Below, piece after piece: positions 1-7,864 of a DNA stretch of 41,353 nt (position 1 is its first letter; every line of letters begins with the position of its first letter). This DNA is from Mesorhizobium sp. GTDB lineage: Bacteria; Pseudomonadota; Alphaproteobacteria; Rhizobiales; Rhizobiaceae. The stretch lies in assembly GCA_004020315.1 (NCBI GenBank), contig SAQG01000046.1, positions 1 through 41,353 of the forward strand. The letters are read 5' to 3'. Below the pieces are notes generated by a model that did not search any database, was not told the origin of the DNA, and saw only the letters and a program-made list of their open reading frames with translations. The position numbers and the translations under genes are program-made.

Positions 1-51
1 GTCAGGCTCATAACCTGAAGGTCACAGGTTCAAATCCTGTCCCCGCAACCA
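1..51 (+). tRNA. tRNA-fMet(CAT), 3' part
   Basis: The window opens inside a tRNA. The anticodon arm is a 5-bp stem TCAGG/CCTGA around the loop CTCATAA (anticodon CAT), followed by the T arm with GGTTCAAATCC and the acceptor strand CCCCGCA plus ACCA. The CCCCGCAACCA end is that of initiator rather than elongator tRNA-Met. The 5' part (acceptor strand, D arm) lies outside the window. The CCA is encoded. Confidence 0.93.
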
Positions 52-58
52 AACACAC

Positions 59-90
59 AAACGGCCCGCCTCGCGCGGGCCGTTTGCGTT
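59..90 (+). terminator. Rho-independent terminator of tRNA-fMet
   Basis: A perfect 11-bp stem AAACGGCCCGC / GCGGGCCGTTT encloses the 5-nt loop CTCGC and runs into TTTGCGTTT. It begins 8 nt after the tRNA CCA end, so it most likely ends the tRNA transcript. The U tract is interrupted. Confidence 0.8.
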
Positions 91-157
91 TGAAGCGCGC
101 TGGCCGGTTCTCCGGCACCGAAGCGATCATGCGGTCGAATTCAGGCGGAGCTGACCC

Positions 158-985
158 TTATCTGAGGCTTTCCAGCTCGCGGATGCGTTTGGCGCCATCG
201 GCCTCGAGCTGCCGGGTGACGGCGCCGATCAGCGTTTCGGCAACGACGAAAAGGGCCGCCGAGGAGTCCCAGGCCGAGGGCACGGCGGTGCGCCCGGCGA
301 TGACATGGCGGGCGAAGCGGGCGATCGGCGACAGCCACTGGTCGGTGAACAGCACGATCTGCACGCCGCGCTGATGCGCCGTCTCGGCAAAGCGGACCAG
401 GCTGTCCTGGTAGCGCCTGATGTCGAAGATCACCAGCACGTCGCGCTTGCCCATGTCGATCAGCCGGTCGCGCCAGACGCTTTCCTGTCCGGCGAGGTGA
501 AAGACGTTGGGCTGGATGATGGCGAGGTGGGCGGCCATGTAGCGCGCCAGCGGATCGGTAAAGCGGCCACCGATCAGGAAGGTTTTGCCGCGCCGGTCGG
601 CAAGCTTTGCGGCGATATCGGCAAGCTGCTTGTCGGACAAGTGCCTGAACGTCTCGCGCATGTTGTCGAGCGTTGCCTCCAGCATCGGCGACACCGCGCC
701 GCCGTTCGGCGATGGCGGGTTGAGCGTCCGTGACGCCGGCGACTGCAGTTGCGCCGCCAGCTCGTCCTGCAGCGTCGACTGGAATTCCGGGTAGTTCTGG
801 AAGCCGAGCCGGGCGACGAAACGCAGGATCGTCGGCGAGGAGACGCCGGCGGCAGCTGAGAATTCGGCGACCGTCTTCAGGCCGATCAGCGGATAGTTGG
901 CGATCAGCGTTTGCGCTGCGCGGCGCTCGCCCGCCGGCATCGCGCCGATGCGGTCCGAGATCAGTTCGGCAATGCTGGAAATCAT
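158..985 (-). CDS. RpiR-family transcriptional regulator (HTH + SIS)
   Basis: A 275-residue regulator of the MurR/RpiR family. The N-terminal HTH_6 domain spans about residues 1-77, with the recognition segment near 37-62 (TVAEFSAAAGVSSPTILRFV). The SIS domain covers roughly 120-250; in this family it binds phosphorylated or amino-sugar-like ligands. The start at 985 (MISSIAEL) was chosen because the family begins this way and GGTGGGG lies just upstream; the frame stays open further upstream but runs through the divergent gene. It is transcribed away from the amidohydrolase gene at 1137, and the 151-bp space between them carries repeats that could be its operator. It is the likely local regulator of the cluster at 1137-11820; that role is inferred from position only. 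Confidence 0.9.
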   Translation of the reverse strand: MISSIAELISDRIGAMPAGERRAAQTLIANYPLIGLKTVAEFSAAAGVSSPTILRFVARLGFQNYPEFQSTLQDELAAQLQSPASRTLNPPSPNGGAVSPMLEATLDNMRETFRHLSDKQLADIAAKLADRRGKTFLIGGRFTDPLARYMAAHLAIIQPNVFHLAGQESVWRDRLIDMGKRDVLVIFDIRRYQDSLVRFAETAHQRGVQIVLFTDQWLSPIARFARHVIAGRTAVPSAWDSSAALFVVAETLIGAVTRQLEADGAKRIRELESLR

Positions 986-1010
986 CTTTTCCCCACCCGT
1001 GGCCGTTTTG

Positions 1011-1068
1011 CCGAAATCGCATTTGACCCGAAATCGCGTTTGACAAAGTCTGACAAACTGTATGAAAT
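1011..1068. promoter_or_regulatory. Tandem 17-bp repeat and possible promoter in the divergent regulator region
   Basis: CCGAAATCGCATTTGAC at 1011-1027 is followed directly by CCGAAATCGCGTTTGAC at 1028-1044 (16 of 17 identical). TGACAAA then occurs at 1041 and again at 1051, one helical turn apart. A TTGACA (1040-1045) with TGAAAT 17 bp downstream (1063-1068) could be a weak rightward promoter overlapping the second repeat. The spacing suggests a multi-site operator for the adjacent RpiR protein; this is inference. Confidence 0.5.
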
Positions 1069-1136
1069 CATCCACAGGGACGCAATGAGGCAAAATACGT
1101 AACATACGATACAGCGCTCCCCGGGGACTGCAGACA

Positions 1137-1958
1137 ATGGAGACAGCACGGCCCGCCAGCCTTGCACCGTCTGGAACCGTGAGGGTGACGAACCCTGGCG
1201 GTTCGAGCCCATTCGTGCTGACCTGCGACCACGCCTCCAACTTCCTGCCGCCGGAATTCGGAACGCTCGGCCTTGCTGCCGAAGAACTCTCCCGCCACAT
1301 CGCCTGGGACCCCGGCGCGCTGCCGGTCGCTCGCCGCATGGCCGACGCGCTCGACGCGACGCTGGTCGAGACCCGCATTTCGCGCCTTGTCATCGACTGC
1401 AACCGCCCGCTCGACGCGCCGGATCTTGTGCCGCCGGTCAGCGAGACCACGGCCATTCCAGGCAACACCGGCCTGTCGGAAAAGCAGCGCGCCGCGCGCA
1501 TCGCCCTGTCCTGGCAGCCCTTCCACAATGCGGTCGCGAGTATCATCGACGAAAGGCTGGCGCGGGGGCTTGAGACGCGGATGGTTTCAATCCATTCTTT
1601 CACCCCGGTCTACAAGGGTATGAGCCGACCCTGGCACATCGGTATCATCCATGACGAGGATCGCCGGCTGGCAGCGCCGCTTATCGCTGCGCTGCAGCGG
1701 CTCGCCGGCGTCAAGGTCGGCGTCAACGAACCCTATTCACCGGCCGATCGCGTTTATTTCACGCTGGAAAGGCACGCGCGCCCGCGGGAGCTACCCTGCG
1801 CGATGATTGAAATCCGCAACGACGAAGTATCCGACGAAGCCGGGCAGCGAAAATGGGCGGATCTGCTCACGGGGATTTTTTCCGATCTCGAGCCGTCATC
1901 CGGATCCCAGGGATCTGGCCGGCGCGGGCTCGGCCATCCGGTGGAACCAGTCAACTGA
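1137..1958 (+). CDS. N-formylglutamate amidohydrolase family protein
   Basis: A 273-residue member of the FGase family (Pfam N-formylglutamate amidohydrolase), zinc-type hydrolases that cleave amide bonds of glutamate derivatives. Visible conserved elements are CDHASN (residues 30-35), HIAWDPGA (54-61), the DCNRP segment (87-91) and SIHSFTP (151-157), which supply the expected His/Asp metal ligands and Arg. It is the first gene of the rightward cluster; the permease gene starts 21 bp after its stop. No histidine-utilisation gene is nearby, so classical HutG work on N-formylglutamate is unlikely. In this setting hydrolysis of a gamma-glutamyl amide or a related intermediate is an attractive inference. 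A paralogue lies at 34791-35807. Confidence 0.85.
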   Translation: METARPASLAPSGTVRVTNPGGSSPFVLTCDHASNFLPPEFGTLGLAAEELSRHIAWDPGALPVARRMADALDATLVETRISRLVIDCNRPLDAPDLVPPVSETTAIPGNTGLSEKQRAARIALSWQPFHNAVASIIDERLARGLETRMVSIHSFTPVYKGMSRPWHIGIIHDEDRRLAAPLIAALQRLAGVKVGVNEPYSPADRVYFTLERHARPRELPCAMIEIRNDEVSDEAGQRKWADLLTGIFSDLEPSSGSQGSGRRGLGHPVEPVN

Positions 1959-1979
1959 CAAGAAGAAGGGGACTTTCAA

Positions 1980-3494
1980 ATGGCAGGCGGTGGTACGAAG
2001 CAAGTCGGCAGCGTCGCATACGCGAAGCGCGACAAATCTTATTTCGAGGACCGGCAACTGGTGCGTCATGCCAATGTCTGGCATCTGTGGGCTCTCGGCG
2101 TCGGTGCCGTCATATCCGGACATTTCTCGGGCTGGAATTTCGGATTCGGGACGGGTGGCTGGGGCGGCATGCTGGTGGCCGGCATCATCATCGCCATCAT
2201 GTATATCGGCCTCGTCTTCTCGATCGCCGAGATGAGCCCGGCTTTGCCGCACACCGGCGCTGCCTATTCCTTCGCCCGGACGGCGATGGGGCCGTGGGGC
2301 GGCTTCATCACCGGACTTTGCGAGAACGTCGAGTATGTCGTGACGCCGGCCGTCATCGCCTTCTTCATTGGCTCCTATATGGGAGGCATCTGGTCGGTCG
2401 CCTTTCCCGACTCCAGCGTCTGGCCACCACTCTGGTGGCTGGTGACCTATGCCCTGTTCCTGGCGTTGAATATCTTCGGCGTCGCGCTGTCCTTCCGCGT
2501 CACCCTGGTCGTCACGCTGCTGTCGCTCGCCGTGCTGATCATATTCTGGATCAGCGCCATCCCGAACATGGACTTTTCGCGCTGGGCGCTGAACATCGGC
2601 GTCGGCCCGGACGGAGCGGCGATGGAGCTTCCCGAAGGCAATGGCTCGATGTTCCCGTTCGGCTTCTCGGGCGTGCTGGCGACGTTGCCGTTCGCGGTGT
2701 GGCTCTTCCTGGCGATCGAGCAGCTTCCGCTGGCGGCGGAAGAATCGGTCGACCCCAAGCGCGACATGCCGCGCGGCATTATCGCCGGCATGCTGACGCT
2801 GATCGTCTCGGCCTTCATGATCGTGCTGCTCAACCCGTCGGTCGTCGGCGTCGGTTCCTTCAAGCTCGCCACTTCCGGCGAGCCTTTGCTTGACGGGTTC
2901 CGGGCGATTTATGGCGACTCAGGCGCAGTGCTGCTTGGCCTCATCGCGCTGGTTGGATTGATCGCAAGCTTCCACACCATCATCTTCGCGATGGGCCGCC
3001 AGGTCTACTCGCTGAGCCGCGCGGGCTATTTCCCGTCGGCGCTGTCGGTCACCCACAAATCCTACAAGACGCCGTATGTGGCGATGTTTGCGGGCGCCAT
3101 CGTCGGCTTCGGCATCATGCTGATCATGTGGTTCGCGCTTGGCGGCGAGACGGCCGGTTCGCTCATCGGCTCGGTGTTGCTGAACATGGCGGTGTTCGGC
3201 GCCATGTTCTCTTACATCCTGCAGGCGGTATCCTTCATCATGCTGCGCCGGAACCAGCCGAACATCGAACGTCCCTATCGCAGCCCGCTCGGCATCCCGG
3301 GTGCCGTGCTGACGATCGTCATCGGCGTGGTCACTCTGCTCTACCAGATTCAGGACGCGAACTTCACCAAGGGCGTGGTGTGGGTGGCGCTGTGGTTCGC
3401 CATCGCGATCGTCTATTTCGGGCTGGTCGGCCGTCACAAGCTGATCCTGTCGCCGGAAGAAGAGTTCGCGCTGGAGCACGCGCAGAAAGCCTGA
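1980..3494 (+). CDS. APC-family amino acid/ethanolamine permease
   Basis: A 504-residue polytopic membrane protein with about 12 hydrophobic segments, of the amino acid-polyamine-organocation superfamily. The N-terminal stretch GWNFGFGTGGWGGML, the AEMSPALPHTGAAYSFAR segment after the second helix and EQLPLAAEESVDPKRDMPRG are typical of the ethanolamine permease (Eat) subgroup. Such carriers import ethanolamine or small amino acids using proton or sodium gradients. AGAAGGGG gives a ribosome site ahead of the ATG. It precedes the glutamine-synthetase-like gene, separated by a strong hairpin. Subfamily assignment rests on motif recall; choline-type amines or amino acids cannot be excluded as substrates. 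Confidence 0.87.
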   Translation: MAGGGTKQVGSVAYAKRDKSYFEDRQLVRHANVWHLWALGVGAVISGHFSGWNFGFGTGGWGGMLVAGIIIAIMYIGLVFSIAEMSPALPHTGAAYSFARTAMGPWGGFITGLCENVEYVVTPAVIAFFIGSYMGGIWSVAFPDSSVWPPLWWLVTYALFLALNIFGVALSFRVTLVVTLLSLAVLIIFWISAIPNMDFSRWALNIGVGPDGAAMELPEGNGSMFPFGFSGVLATLPFAVWLFLAIEQLPLAAEESVDPKRDMPRGIIAGMLTLIVSAFMIVLLNPSVVGVGSFKLATSGEPLLDGFRAIYGDSGAVLLGLIALVGLIASFHTIIFAMGRQVYSLSRAGYFPSALSVTHKSYKTPYVAMFAGAIVGFGIMLIMWFALGGETAGSLIGSVLLNMAVFGAMFSYILQAVSFIMLRRNQPNIERPYRSPLGIPGAVLTIVIGVVTLLYQIQDANFTKGVVWVALWFAIAIVYFGLVGRHKLILSPEEEFALEHAQKA

Positions 3495-3512
3495 CCTGTC
3501 TCGAACCCAAAC

Positions 3513-3537
3513 ACCCGGCCGCTTCTCGCGGCCGGGT
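3513..3537 (+). terminator. Intercistronic 10-bp hairpin (attenuator or RNA-stability element)
   Basis: ACCCGGCCGC / GCGGCCGGGT form a perfect stem around TTCTC between the permease and the ligase gene. No U tract follows, so it is more likely a partial terminator or processing/stability hairpin than a full stop. Confidence 0.55.
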
Positions 3538-3586
3538 CCAGATTTGAACTCTCGAAGCGCCATAAAGGGCGGCGGAGCTTGCAAGA

Positions 3587-4957
3587 ATGGCCGGAAATTT
3601 TTCGTTCGATCAGTTGAAGAAGGCGGTCTCCAGCGGTGAGGTCGACACGGTGCTGGCCTGCATTGTCGACATGCAGGGGCGGCTGGCGGGAAAGCGGTTC
3701 CTGGCCCAGTATTTCGTCGATTCCGCCCATGACGAGACGCATGCCTGCAACTATCTCTTGGCCGCCGACATCGATATGGAACCGGTGCCCGGCTACAAGG
3801 CGGCGAGCTGGTCGAAAGGTTACGGCGACTTCGTCATGAAGCCCGATCTGTCGACGCTGCGGCGCATTCCATGGCTGGAAAAGACGGCGCTGGTGATCTG
3901 CGACGTGCTCGACCACCACGCCCATGACGACCTGCCGCATTCGCCGCGTGCCATCCTGAAGAAGCAGGTCAAGCGGCTGAGCGAACGCGGTTACATCGGC
4001 TATTTCGCCTCCGAGCTCGAATTCTATCTGTTCAGCGAAACCTACGATTCCGCCCGCAAGAAGCACTGGCAAGGGCTCGACACAGCCTCGCCCTATATCG
4101 GCGACTACCAGATCGGCATCACCACCAAGGAAGAAGGCGTCATGCGCCGGCTGCGCAACGAGATGCAAGCGGCTGGCATTCCGATCGAGAACTCCAAGGG
4201 CGAGTGGGGTCCCGGCCAGGAAGAAATCAACGTACGCTATGCCGAGGCGCTCGACATGGCCGACCGCCACGTCATCCTGAAGAACGGCGCCAAGGAGATC
4301 GCCGAGTCCGAAGGCAAGGCGATTTCGTTCATGGCCAAGTACAATTATGCGCTGGCCGGCAATTCCAGCCATATCCACAATTCGCTGTGGAGCGCCGACG
4401 GCAAGACGCCGCTTTTCTACGACAAGAATGCCGAATGGACGCTGTCGACGCTCGGCCAGCAATGGGCGGCTGGCCAGCTCAAATATGCCAGGGAATTCAC
4501 CTGGTTCCTGGCGCCCTACATCAACTCCTACAAGCGCTTCCAGGCCGGCACCTTCGCGCCGACCAAGATCATGTGGAGCGAGGACAACCGAACCGCCGGT
4601 TTTCGTCTGTGCGGCGAGGGCACCAAGGGCATCCGCATGGAATGCCGCATCGGCGGCGCCGATCTGAACCCCTATCTCGCCTTCGCCGCGCTGATCGCGG
4701 CCGGCCTTGCCGGCATCGACGAAAAGCTTGAACTGCAGAAGCCCTTCGTCGGCGACGCCTATCAAGCTTCGCAGCTGCCCGAAATTCCGAAGACCCTGCG
4801 TGATGCCACAGAAACGCTGGCGACATCGGAGATGCTGAAGCAGGCGTTCGGTGACGGCGTGCTTGAGCATTACGTGCATACGGCGCGCTGGGAGCAGTTC
4901 GAATACGACCGCCGGATTACCGACTGGGAACTGCACCGGGGGTTCGAGCGGTACTAA
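3587..4957 (+). CDS. Glutamine synthetase family, gamma-glutamyl-amine ligase (GlnA3/GlnA4/PuuA type)
   Basis: A 456-residue type I-like glutamine synthetase relative. Catalytic landmarks include SELEFYLFSE (about residues 142-151), GPGQEEIN with the ammonium/metal-side glutamates, AGNSSHIHNSLW with the ATP/glutamate-side histidine, and the NRTAGFRLCGEG ... RMECRIGGADLNPY block with substrate arginines. It lacks the adenylylation loop and overall look of housekeeping GlnA, and it sits with a permease, an aldehyde dehydrogenase and an alcohol dehydrogenase rather than with glnB. Members of this group (PuuA on putrescine, IpuC on isopropylamine, Streptomyces GlnA4 on ethanolamine) attach an amine to the gamma-carboxyl of glutamate with ATP. 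Here the amine is probably an amino alcohol, since the following genes oxidise alcohol and aldehyde groups. The exact amine is not decided by sequence. Confidence 0.85.
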   Translation: MAGNFSFDQLKKAVSSGEVDTVLACIVDMQGRLAGKRFLAQYFVDSAHDETHACNYLLAADIDMEPVPGYKAASWSKGYGDFVMKPDLSTLRRIPWLEKTALVICDVLDHHAHDDLPHSPRAILKKQVKRLSERGYIGYFASELEFYLFSETYDSARKKHWQGLDTASPYIGDYQIGITTKEEGVMRRLRNEMQAAGIPIENSKGEWGPGQEEINVRYAEALDMADRHVILKNGAKEIAESEGKAISFMAKYNYALAGNSSHIHNSLWSADGKTPLFYDKNAEWTLSTLGQQWAAGQLKYAREFTWFLAPYINSYKRFQAGTFAPTKIMWSEDNRTAGFRLCGEGTKGIRMECRIGGADLNPYLAFAALIAAGLAGIDEKLELQKPFVGDAYQASQLPEIPKTLRDATETLATSEMLKQAFGDGVLEHYVHTARWEQFEYDRRITDWELHRGFERY

Positions 4958-5043
4958 GCTACGCCAGCGCCTCCGTTCAGCCTTTGGTGGGGGCGACCGG
5001 GCGGCTCAAACCAAGATTGTCATAAACTGCGAGGACTCACGGA

Positions 5044-6432
5044 ATGGCCGAAACGGTCAAGATAAAATCCCCCGTCGATGGTTCGATCTATGCCGAACGG
5101 CCCATCGCCACGGACCAGGCGATCAACGCTGCGGTCGAGCGGGCCAAGGCGGCGCAGGAGAAATGGGCTGAGACAGCGATCGTCGAGCGCGGCAAATACA
5201 TGCTGGCCATGCTGGAAGCGCTGGTCGCCATGACCGACGAGATCGTGCCTGAGATCGCCTGGCAGATGGGTCGTCCGGTGCGTTATGGCGGCGAGTTCGG
5301 CGGCGTCAAGGAACGCACCAGCTACATGGTCGAGATCGCGGAAGCAGCACTCAAACCGGTGATGGCCTCCAATCCAAAGGACGGGTTTCGCCGGTATGTG
5401 AAGAAGGTGCCGCTCGGCGTGGTCATGGTGATCGCGCCGTGGAACTATCCCTATCTCACCGCCGTCAACACCATCGTGCCGGCGCTAATGGCCGGCAGCG
5501 CCGTCATCCTCAAGCACGCGGCGCAGACGCTGCTGGTCGGCGAACGCTTTCAACAGGCTTTTGACAAGGCCGGCCTGCCAAAGGGCCTGTTCCAGAACCT
5601 CGTCATGAACCACGCGCAGACCGAAAGACTGCTCGGCTCGGGCAAGATCGATCATGTCAACTTCACCGGCTCGGTCGCCGGCGGCCGCGCCATCGAAAAG
5701 GCCGCGGCTGGCACCTTCATGACGCTCGGCCTCGAACTCGGCGGCAAGGACCCGGCCTATGTCCTGGCCGATGCCAAGATGGATCATGCCGTCGCCAACC
5801 TGGTCGACGGCGCCTTCTACAATTCCGGCCAGTGCTGCTGCGGGATCGAGCGCGTCTATGTGCACGAGAAGGTCTATGACGAGTTCGTCGAAGGCTTCAT
5901 CGCCGAAACCAAGAACTACGTCGTCGGCAACCCGCTCGACCAGGCGACCACGATGGGGCCGATGGCGCAGGCGCGCTTCGCCGACCTGATCCGCGAGCAG
6001 AAGGCCGAGGCGCTGCGCAAGGGCGCCAGGGCGCACATCAACATGAAGGTGGCAAACGACGAGCAAGGTTCGCCCTATCTGGCGCCGGAAGTGCTGACCG
6101 GGGTCGACCACCAGATGAGCGTCATGCGCGAGGAAAGCTTTGGGCCGATCGTCGGCATCATGAAGGTGCGCAACGACGAGGAGGCGATCGCGCTGATGAA
6201 CGACAGCCCCTATGGGCTGACGGCCTCGATCTGGACGCGCGACACCGACCATGCTGCGGCTCTCGGCGATCGCATCGAGACCGGCACCGTGTTCATGAAC
6301 CGCTGCGACTATCTCGATCCGGCGCTGGTCTGGACCGGAGTCAAGGACACCGGCAAGGGCGCGGCGCTCTCGGCCATCGGCTACGACAATCTGACCAGGC
6401 CGAAATCATATCATCTGCGTGAAGCCATCTGA
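5044..6432 (+). CDS. NAD(P)-dependent aldehyde dehydrogenase
   Basis: A 462-residue ALDH-superfamily enzyme, complete. Active-site residues are visible: Asn134 in APWNYPY, Lys157 in ILKHAAQT, Glu231 in LELGGKD, and Cys265 in NSGQCCCG. The cofactor-binding GSVAGG turn lies near residue 217. The usual KPSE after the lysine is replaced by KHAA, a less common variant that may affect NAD versus NADP choice. It starts 86 bp after the ligase gene and ends 17 bp before the alcohol dehydrogenase gene, so the three are probably co-transcribed. Proposed role: oxidation of a gamma-glutamyl amino-aldehyde to the acid (for ethanolamine, gamma-glutamylglycine). Role inferred from context. Confidence 0.9.
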   Translation: MAETVKIKSPVDGSIYAERPIATDQAINAAVERAKAAQEKWAETAIVERGKYMLAMLEALVAMTDEIVPEIAWQMGRPVRYGGEFGGVKERTSYMVEIAEAALKPVMASNPKDGFRRYVKKVPLGVVMVIAPWNYPYLTAVNTIVPALMAGSAVILKHAAQTLLVGERFQQAFDKAGLPKGLFQNLVMNHAQTERLLGSGKIDHVNFTGSVAGGRAIEKAAAGTFMTLGLELGGKDPAYVLADAKMDHAVANLVDGAFYNSGQCCCGIERVYVHEKVYDEFVEGFIAETKNYVVGNPLDQATTMGPMAQARFADLIREQKAEALRKGARAHINMKVANDEQGSPYLAPEVLTGVDHQMSVMREESFGPIVGIMKVRNDEEAIALMNDSPYGLTASIWTRDTDHAAALGDRIETGTVFMNRCDYLDPALVWTGVKDTGKGAALSAIGYDNLTRPKSYHLREAI

Positions 6433-6449
6433 TTTTTCGAAAGATAAAA

Positions 6450-7622
6450 ATGACGAAATTGATTTCCAAATGGAACTACCCGACAACGGTGCGCTTCGGC
6501 GCGGGGCGCATAAAGGAATTGCCTGATGTGCTTGATGCGACCGGTATCAAGCGGCCGCTCTTCGTTACGGATCCCGGGCTGGCCAAACTTCCGGTCGTCG
6601 CCTCGACTTTGAAGATCCTCGACGACGCCAAGGTGCCCTATGGCGTGTTTTCCGAGGTCAAGCCGAACCCGGTCGATTCCAACCTGACCGCCGGCATTGC
6701 CGTGTTCAAGAAGGGCAACCATGACGGCGTCATCGCCTTCGGCGGCGGCTCGGCGCTCGACCTCGGCAAGCTGATCGCTTTCCAGGCCGGCCAGACGCGG
6801 CCGGTCTGGGATTTCGAGGATATCGGCGACTGGTGGACGCGCGCCGACTCCGACGCGATCGCGCCGATCATCGCCGTGCCGACCACGGCTGGTACCGGCT
6901 CGGAAGTCGGCCGCGCCGGCGTCATCACCAATGAAGCGACCCACACCAAGAAGGTCATCTTCCATCCGAAACTTTTGCCGGCCATCGTTATCGCCGATCC
7001 GGAACTGTCGGTCGGCATGCCCGGCTTCATCACCGCCGGCACCGGCATGGACGCGCTTGCTCATTGCCTCGAGGCCTATTGCGCGCCGGGCTATCATCCG
7101 ATGGCCGACGGCATCGCGGTCGAAGGCGTGCGGCTCGTCTTCGAGAACCTGCCGAAAGCCTACGCCAACGGCAAGGATCTCGTCGCCCGCGCCCACATGA
7201 TGAGTGCGGCCGCGATGGGCGCTGCCGCCTTCCAGAAGGGGCTCGGCGCCATCCATTCGCTGTCGCATCCGGTCGGCGCGCTCTACGACACCCATCACGG
7301 CATGACTAACGCCGTGTTCATGCCTTATGTGCTCGCCTTCAACCGCGAGGCCGTCGAGGTGCGTATCGCCCGGCTCGCGGCCTATTGCGGCATCAAGGGC
7401 GGCTTCGACGGTTTCGCCAAGGCTATTCTCAAGCTGCGCAAGGAGCTGAAGGTGCCGCACGCGCTGCCGGGCCTGATCAAGGGGCTCGACATGGACAAGA
7501 AGCGCAAGGGCCTGATCGCCGACATGGCGGTGGTCGATCCGACCGCCGGCGGCAACCCGGTCAAGCTGACCAGGAAGGCGGCGCTGACGCTGCTCGAAAA
7601 CGCCATTGCCGGTACGGTCTGA
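6450..7622 (+). CDS. Iron-containing (group III) alcohol dehydrogenase
   Basis: A 390-residue Fe-ADH. GGGSALDLGK (about residues 96-105) is the nucleotide-binding turn and TTAGTGSEV the following conserved loop. The metal ligands expected from FucO-type enzymes are all present: Asp201 and His205 in GMDALAH, His269 in IHSLSHP, and His283 in THHG. The cytoplasmic enzyme interconverts primary alcohols and aldehydes with NAD(H). It follows the aldehyde dehydrogenase by 17 bp. In the gamma-glutamylation model it oxidises the hydroxyl of a gamma-glutamyl amino alcohol. Canonical polyamine Puu pathways use a flavin oxidase at this point instead, which is why an alcohol-bearing amine is favoured. Confidence 0.92.
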   Translation: MTKLISKWNYPTTVRFGAGRIKELPDVLDATGIKRPLFVTDPGLAKLPVVASTLKILDDAKVPYGVFSEVKPNPVDSNLTAGIAVFKKGNHDGVIAFGGGSALDLGKLIAFQAGQTRPVWDFEDIGDWWTRADSDAIAPIIAVPTTAGTGSEVGRAGVITNEATHTKKVIFHPKLLPAIVIADPELSVGMPGFITAGTGMDALAHCLEAYCAPGYHPMADGIAVEGVRLVFENLPKAYANGKDLVARAHMMSAAAMGAAAFQKGLGAIHSLSHPVGALYDTHHGMTNAVFMPYVLAFNREAVEVRIARLAAYCGIKGGFDGFAKAILKLRKELKVPHALPGLIKGLDMDKKRKGLIADMAVVDPTAGGNPVKLTRKAALTLLENAIAGTV

Positions 7623-7864
7623 GACGGTTTTCGCGCCGAAAATTGATCTGGGAAAATGAGGGCAAAGAAAGGGGAAAGATGAAAGGTAAGACCGAAGTTC
7701 GTTAGCCGGAAAAATAATCGCGGAGCGATTGCTACAGCCGGTTAAAAAGAGTTTACTTTTTCGTACTGCAGGGCATCGCTTTCACAAAGCTTTCATCGGG
7801 CTGTCACACGAAAACGATACCGCATCGCAGGCGTCCAACGGCGTCAGTTCAACGGAGAGAACAC

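Noticed and set aside
986..1603. Upstream extension of the RpiR frame to 1603
   Set aside because: The extension lies antisense over the amidohydrolase gene and has no family similarity; the domain starts at 985.
3434..4936. Long leftward open frame of about 500 codons
   Set aside because: A GC-skew shadow of the glutamine-synthetase-like gene; arginine/histidine-rich without family features.
5824..5844. Triple cysteine in the aldehyde dehydrogenase active site as an oddity
   Set aside because: CCC around the catalytic cysteine is normal in many aldehyde dehydrogenases.
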